This document shows positions 58,893-64,000 of a stretch of 64,000 nucleotides of DNA, piece after piece (the stretch's first letter is position 1; the number at the start of each line of letters is the position of its first letter). Both the position numbers and the translations under genes were made by a program. Location of the stretch: NCBI GenBank assembly GCA_001606155.1, contig LODT01000037.1, positions 1,969,624 through 2,033,623 on the forward strand, read 5' to 3'. Origin of the DNA: Tieghemostelium lacteum. Taxonomy: Eukaryota; Evosea; Eumycetozoa; Dictyosteliales; Raperosteliaceae. The notes below the pieces were generated by a model. The model saw only the letters and a program-made list of their open reading frames with translations, was not told where the DNA came from and made no database searches.

Positions 58893-59857
58893 ATGCCAAT
58901 TATATATTCTTTAGTTGCCAGAGGATCATCAGTATTGGCAGAATTTACCAATACAACTGGTAATTTCACTACAATTACCAGAAGAATATTAGATATAATT
59001 CCACCAAATGATACAAAAATGTCTTATGTTTATGAAAAGTAATATTTAACAAAATAACAAAAAGAGAGAGAAACAGAAATGTGCAACCAACCTACTGTGC
59101 ATTATTCTAGATTGAAAATACATAATATTAACACTAGGATATCACCTTAATGATGTTACCTATAGATATATTTTTCATTATCTAGTTGATGAAACCTTAA
59201 CCTATCTATGTATGGCAGATGAGGAATTTGGAAGAAGACTTCCATTTGCATTTTTAGAGGATGTTAAAAATAGATTTAAATCAATTTATGGTGATAAAGG
59301 TAAAACAGCTTTAGCATATGGTATGAATGCCGATTTCTCAAGAACCCTAGAAAATCTGATGGATTACTACTCAAATAATGCTGGTGCTGATAAATTAAGT
59401 AAAACAAGAGCAGAGGTTGATGAAGTTAAAAATATTTTAGTTAGTGATATTGGTATGTAGATCTTATAGTCAACAAGTAGGATTCTTGTGTAATTTATCA
59501 TTTCCTATACTCATTATCTTTTAATATTTAGCACCACAATTATTAAAACGTGGTGAAAAGATTGAAATTCTAGTTGGTAGAACTGAACAATTAAACCAAC
59601 AATCTTTTAAATTCAAAAAGCAGAGTCAACAATTAAAATGTGCCATGTGGTGGAAAAATGTAAAAATGATGTTAATCATTGCATTTGTAGTTGCTGTAAG
59701 TTTATAAAATGATCTTATACCAATCACTCTCTATACTAATAATGTTTCTTTATTTTTAAAGATTATTTTGTTCATTATTATCACCATGGCATGTGGTGGA
59801 TTTTCTTATGAAAAATGTAAACATAAAAAATCAGATAATTCTGGTTCACATAATTAA
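58893..59857 (+). CDS. VAMP7-type longin R-SNARE
   Basis: The CDS is join(58893..59038,59166..59452,59532..59695,59762..59857), 230 residues. The longin domain (1-115) starts MPIIYSLVARGSSVLAEF and contains YIFHYLVDETLTYLCMAD and RRLPFAFLEDVKNRF. The SNARE motif (about 120-185) has the central zero-layer Arg at R151 in LLKRGEKIEILV, followed by QQLKCAMWWKNVK and a C-terminal membrane anchor (MMLIIAFVVAIILFIIIT). The first acceptor (TATAG at 59161-59165) was chosen because it alone restores the longin frame. The short luminal tail is Lys/His-rich. VAMP7 proteins mediate fusion with late endosomes, lysosomes and, in dictyostelids, post-lysosomes or the contractile vacuole. Confidence 0.93.
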
Positions 59858-60163
59858 ATATTTGGAACTTTTTAAAATAATATAACAACTTTACTTCTTA
59901 AACACACCACAAGATCCCAAGCTCAAGCTTTTCTAAAAAAAAAACACCAAATTCTGTCTATATAAAAATCTATTCTACACATAATATTTATGTAATGTTT
60001 TAACCAAAGAGGATAGAAATATATACTTTTTTTTCAAAAAAATATTAAATAGAATCCTATAGAATTCAACATTAGGGAAATTTCTATTATCCACAAATAT
60101 CTTTTTTTTTATTTTTTTTTTTTTTTTTATTTTTCATTGTTCACCATTTTAATTAACCTAAAA
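59858..60163. other. Intergenic gap VAMP7-like - sphingosine kinase
   Basis: This 306-bp gap holds the VAMP7 3' flank and the kinase promoter. A T-rich block (60100-60135) sits just before the kinase ATG, a common dictyostelid promoter feature. Nothing else is recognised. Confidence 0.4.
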
Positions 60164-61991
60164 ATGAGTAATAATAATTTTGAACAACAACAACAACAAA
60201 AATCACCATCATTAGTATCAAAAAAGAAATTAGATAATGAATCATTCGTTGCAGCATTAAACAGTGAAGAGATACTTTATGAGGATATAGAAATTATTTA
60301 TAAAAAGAAATCATGGAAAATCATTGTAAAGAAATCATGTGTAATAGTTCAACAAAATGATGATAAAAAATTCACACAATATCTCATTTCGGATACTATT
60401 GTTGGCGTAGCTTTAGAAAAAGATAGTCAACAAAAAGTTGCAATGTCATGCTGTATTATAAAAACACCTGAACCTGAAACTAGAAAGCGTAAATCTTTCC
60501 AATTTCAATTCATCAACGCAGAACAGGCCCAATCATTTATCAATGCAGTACAGACTCATATTCTAAATAATCTACCTGGAAAGAATCCAAAAAATAGAAG
60601 AATTAGGGTAATTTTAAATCCAAAATCTGGAAAGAAATTGAGTGAGCAAATATTTAAAGATGTCAGTGCCCTTTTTGATGATGCTGGTATATTTGTCAAA
60701 AAAACTAGTATGTATAGATTTACTTAAAATAGAAATTACCATATTAACATATTTGTTTTTATTTTTGTTTTTTTTTTTAGCAACTAGAGGACCAGAACAC
60801 GCCAAAAAGATTGGATTTACATTTGATTATAAGAAATATGATACCATTGTTTTTATTAGTGGTGATGGTTTATTCCACGAATTTATAAATGGACTTATGG
60901 CAAGAGATGATTGGAAAGATGCAGTAAAAATCAATTTAGCATTAATACCAGGAGGTACTGGTAATGGTTTAGCATGTTCTATTGGATTATCAGATCCTAT
61001 GTCTGCCGCATTGGCAGTAGTACGTGGATATTCTAGACCTTTAGATGTTAGTATAATTTCACAAGGTGAAAGTAAATGGTGCTCCATCCTATCCCTTACC
61101 TGGGGTATTATCAGTGATGTAGATATTGAATCGGAGAAATATCGTTATTTGGGTCCTCTTAGATTACAAATTGGTGCTGCCATTAGAATTTTAATGTTGA
61201 GAGTCTATAAAGGTCGTTTACTGTATCAACCTGTTGTCGAATCAACTAAACAAACACTCTCAAAGATACCAAAATGTTCATATGAATGTGAAATATGTAT
61301 CTCCAATAGACCCGATCAATTAATTCATTCCTATGTAAATAGTATTGAATTCGGGAAAGATAAACAAAATGGTGATGATAACCAAGATATTCATGTTAAT
61401 ATAAATATTAATATTGATAGTAGCCCAATAATAGATAATACCGAATCAATAGGTAGTAGTAGTAATAATACTTCAACTAATACCATCACTAATGAGTCAC
61501 CATCATCATCATCATCCTCTCAAACAAAACCAAAAGAAAAAAAAAAGGGATTTGATAAAATTGATATACCAAATTTAAAAGTTCCAACTAGAGATCTTTT
61601 GAGTGAGAATGAGCAAAATCTTTTGGAAAATGGTTGGAAATTGTATGATGGTGAATTTATTGGTCTAGTTGCATCAACTGTATCACATTTGGCTCCTGAT
61701 TTTATTTCATCACCAACTGCACATTTAAATGATGGCAATATTGATTTGGTAATAATTAAACATAACGAACAGTTTAAAAAAACTGATTTATTGTCGATCC
61801 TCACTGACAGTGCCGAAGGAAAACACCTTGAGAACCACGCCATTGATCACCATAAAGTGAAATCTCTCATTTTAGAACCTGGTCCTGAAAAAGAAGGTAT
61901 CATAGCAATCGATGGTGAAAGAATATCATATGGTCGTACTTCAATGGAGTGTATAAGAGGTGGAATTAATTTAATTTGTAGATCTTATTAG
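60164..61991 (+). CDS. Sphingosine kinase (DAG-kinase catalytic fold)
   Basis: The CDS is join(60164..60707,60781..61991), 584 residues; the 73-nt intron is GTATGT to TTTTTAG. I begin at the ATG at 60164, the first in frame after an AAAA context. Residues about 40-140 are a PH-like lead. The catalytic blocks follow: RRIRVILNPKSGKK (C1), VFISGDGLFHEFINGL (about 205-220, with the SGDG nucleotide loop), LIPGGTGNGLACS (about 236-248), LRLQIGAAIRIL, and the C-terminal DGERISYGRTSMECIRGGINLIC. A disordered Ser/Asn/Glu insert lies at about residues 380-440. It phosphorylates sphingoid bases to sphingosine-1-phosphate at membranes. D. discoideum has two such kinases; which one this corresponds to is open. 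Confidence 0.93.
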
Positions 61992-62904
61992 GTATTTAAG
62001 TATAAAATAAATAATTTTTTTATTTTTTCCTCTGAACCTTTTTTACTTACATTTGCAAATTAAATATTCGAAACAATGAAAGATAATATAACAGCAAAAA
62101 TGTCAAAAGCCTCACAGGTTGAGGTTCTCAATACCAACGAGGTGGCACAACCAACTTCAAAACTTAAAGAATGAAATCACAGAAAGGAAAATCAACAACC
62201 AACAACCAACTAATCGATTGATTCTCTCAAAACCGAGAATACAAATCTCAAAAGAGAAATTAAAGATCTGCAGGATGACAAAATAGAACTCATCAAAAAA
62301 AATTGACCAGTGATAAAACACTCACAGAATAGTAGAGAATACAGAATAAAACTATAGTAAAGAAGAACAATATTGTAGTAGTGATGGCAATTCAAGTTTG
62401 AATTTGAAGTAATGAGAAAATATAAGTTGATTCTCATTCATTCTTTTAAAGTATAGAGATTCAAAATTAGAATTTCAAAGAAAATTTTATTACACTTAGG
62501 TTATCTATTCTGTGCTCAAGTTCAATAACATATTGTCAACAGTAGCAGTTCATAATTTTGTTGGTGGTTATCTATCAAACTACACGATTTTTATTAATAA
62601 TGTTTCCAAAACACCAGCTAAATTCAATCCAACATTCATTGGATAGAGAAAGAATGATACAATTTTCCATTGCAATTCATCTTGGAATTATTGATGTCTA
62701 TAGTATTAATTAATATTAATGATTATTGAAATATTTTCGTTACTATTAAGTGATATTGTATAACAGATGTTGTCAATAGATTTCAATTTCAAAAACAAGA
62801 GCAGCATCAGGAGATTTCAAATATATTTTGATGAGCTTGGATAAATGTTGATTGATTACCTTCAAACACTTTCCAAAAACCAAAAAGATAGTTGTAGATC
62901 ACAA
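61992..62904. other. Eroded subtelomeric DNA with coding relics
   Basis: No intact gene is present. A frame from the ATG at 62077 reads MKDNITAKMSKASQVEVLN and stops after 32 codons. Farther on, LKTENTNLKREIKDLQDDKI (about 62224-62283) is a coiled-coil-like relic in another frame, then more stops. These look like remnants of a decayed gene between the last gene and the repeat zone. The family is not recognisable. Confidence 0.45.
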
Positions 62905-63683
62905 AGTTATTGAAGGTTTTTGAAGGTTAATGAAGGTTTTTGAAGGTTAATGAAGGTTGTTTGAAAGTTAATGAAGGATGTTTGAAGGTTAATGAGGTTG
63001 TTTGAAGGTTAATAAAGGTTGTTGAAGGTTAATGAAGGTTGTTGAAGGTTATTGAAGGTTATTGAAGGTTATTGAAGGTTATTGAAGGTTATTGAAGATT
63101 ATTGAAGGTTATTGAAGGTTATTGAAGGTTAATGAAGGTTAATGAAGGTTAATGAAGGTTAAAGAAGGTTATTGAAGGTTATTGAAGGTTATTGAAGGTT
63201 GATGAGTGTTATTGAAGGTTAATGAAGGTTAATGAAGGTTAATGGGGGTTATTGAAGGTTATTGAATGTTATTGAAGATTAATGAAGTTTGTTGAAGGTT
63301 GATATATGTTGATGAAGGTTGATGAAGGTTAATGAAGGTTGTTGAAGGTTAATGAAGGTTAATGAAAGTTAATGAAGGTTAATTGAAGGTTGATGAAGGC
63401 TAATTGAAGGTTGATGAAGGTTGATGAAGGTTGATGAAGGTTGTTGAAGGTTGATGAAGGTTATTGAAGGTTATTGAAGGTTGATGGAGGTTATTGAAGG
63501 TTAATGAAGGTTGTTGAAGGTTAATGAAGGTTAATGAGGGTTAATGATGGTTGTTGAAGGTTATTGAAGGTTATTGGAAGGCTATTGAAGCTTAATGAAG
63601 GTTAATTAAGGTTAATGAAGGTTATTGAAGGTTAATGAATGCTGCTAAAAGTTGTTGGAAGGTTGTTGAAGGTTATTGATGGT
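62905..63683 (+). repeat. Subtelomeric 10-bp minisatellite, unit GGTTRWTGAA
   Basis: About 75-78 tandem copies of a 10-bp unit run almost without interruption. The unit is GGTT, then two variable bases (AA, AT, GA or GT), then TGAA. Early copies (62905-63010) are irregular in length, and the middle (63050-63130) is a homogeneous GGTTATTGAA block. Occasional 11-bp units occur (63379 and 63396). One strand is G/T-rich in the same sense as the terminal array. It is not coding. Confidence 0.93.
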
Positions 63684-63843
63684 TTTCTATGCACGTATTG
63701 GGTAGGTTAGCATACATAGGAGTAATATAAGTAATTAATGGTATACTACAAGCGTATGGAGAAAGAAGAAGGTAAATTCTCTGTAACTCTAGTCGGTAAG
63801 CAAATACTTAGGTGGGTAGAGTAGGTTAGGTGAGGTTAACTGG
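63684..63843. other. Junction between minisatellite and telomeric array
   Basis: This is 160 bp of mostly unique sequence. Its last 35 bp contain degenerate telomere-like words (GTAGGTTAGG, AGAGTAGGTTAGGTGAGG) that grade into the perfect array. No gene is present. Confidence 0.5.
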
Positions 63844-64000
63844 AGGGTAGGGTAGGGTAGGGTAGGGTAGGGTAGGGTAGGGGTAGGGTAGGGTAGGGTA
63901 GGGTAGGGTAGGGTAGGGTAGGGTAGGGTAGGGTAGGGTAGGGTAGGGTAGGGTAGGGTAGGGTAGGGTAGGGTAGGGTAGGGTAGGGTAGGGTAGGGTA
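63844..64000 (+). repeat. Telomeric repeat array, unit TAGGG
   Basis: About 31 copies of the 5-bp unit TAGGG run to the end of the window, with a single 6-bp variant TAGGGG near 63880. The G-rich strand reads 5' to 3' toward the window end, the polarity of a right telomere. The purity and terminal position support a chromosome end; an interstitial array cannot be formally excluded because the sequence stops here. Confidence 0.88.

Noticed and set aside
1-64000. CRISPR arrays, bacterial operons, insertion sequences, intact retrotransposons and tRNA genes
   Set aside because: None is seen. The genome is eukaryotic, the only tandem arrays are microsatellites, the minisatellite and the telomere, and no reverse transcriptase or transposase motif occurs in any frame.

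Overview
The window is the right-hand end of a chromosome or large contig from a dictyostelid social amoeba (Amoebozoa). The evidence is an AT-rich genome, very short GT-AG introns (about 60-130 nt), A-rich sequence before start codons, long Asn and Gln homopolymers written almost purely as AAT and CAA, and dictyostelid-style protein families: FNIP-like repeats, NGH-type ankyrin repeats, and LRR/GBD-FH3/RasGEF architectures. The species is not certain. Codon and base composition look less extreme than in D. discoideum, which I would only call suggestive of another dictyostelid such as Cavenderia or Heterostelium.

Layout. 1-5.4 kb: a truncated FNIP-like gene and two tandem ankyrin-type paralogs that share a nearly identical tract. 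5.4-15.4 kb, minus strand: a giant LRR-GBD/FH3-RasGEF signalling protein, 2.5 kb of non-coding DNA, and a PH/TH1-like protein. 15.6-24.8 kb: an SMN homolog without a visible Tudor domain, ribosomal protein S18 whose first exon is only the ATG, a double-PHD-finger protein, the cohesin kleisin Rad21 with an E2F-type site upstream, and a Rab11-type GTPase. 25.3-36.8 kb: a BAR plus degenerate RasGAP protein, a large Clu-like/TPR protein with an apparent one-base frameshift, and an ADP-ribosylglycohydrolase. 38-42.9 kb: a polyQ-rich Sgf73/ataxin-7-like SAGA subunit and cytosolic AspRS. 43-44.3 kb: a decayed pseudogene. 44.5-45.8 kb: a divergent pair of intron-containing histone H4 genes. 46.1-52.7 kb: a full-length SMCHD1-like protein with a GHKL ATPase at one end and an SMC hinge at the other, also carrying an apparent one-base frameshift. 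52.8-62 kb: EMC2, long-form tRNase Z, a three-exon Mpv17-family gene, an unknown multipass membrane protein, a VAMP7-type SNARE and sphingosine kinase. 62-64 kb: eroded DNA, about 0.8 kb of a 10-bp minisatellite, then a perfect TAGGG array that is most simply read as the telomere.

Most genes are unrelated housekeeping neighbours, as expected in a compact eukaryotic genome. There are no operons. Some divergent pairs probably share promoters (the two H4 genes; EMC2 with tRNase Z; Mpv17 with the membrane protein). Chromatin and chromosome biology is well represented: cohesin, H4, SAGA, PHD and SMCHD1-like.

The most noteworthy observations are the SMCHD1-like gene outside animals, the 5-bp TAGGG telomere with its adjacent minisatellite, the tandem ubiquitin-like (talin-F0-like) modules in the RasGEF, the Tudor-less SMN, the RasGAP lacking its arginine finger, the gene-conversion tract between the ankyrin paralogs, and two single-A frameshifts in A homopolymers of otherwise intact large genes. 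Exon boundaries were derived by hand from splice motifs and reading-frame continuity, not from transcripts.
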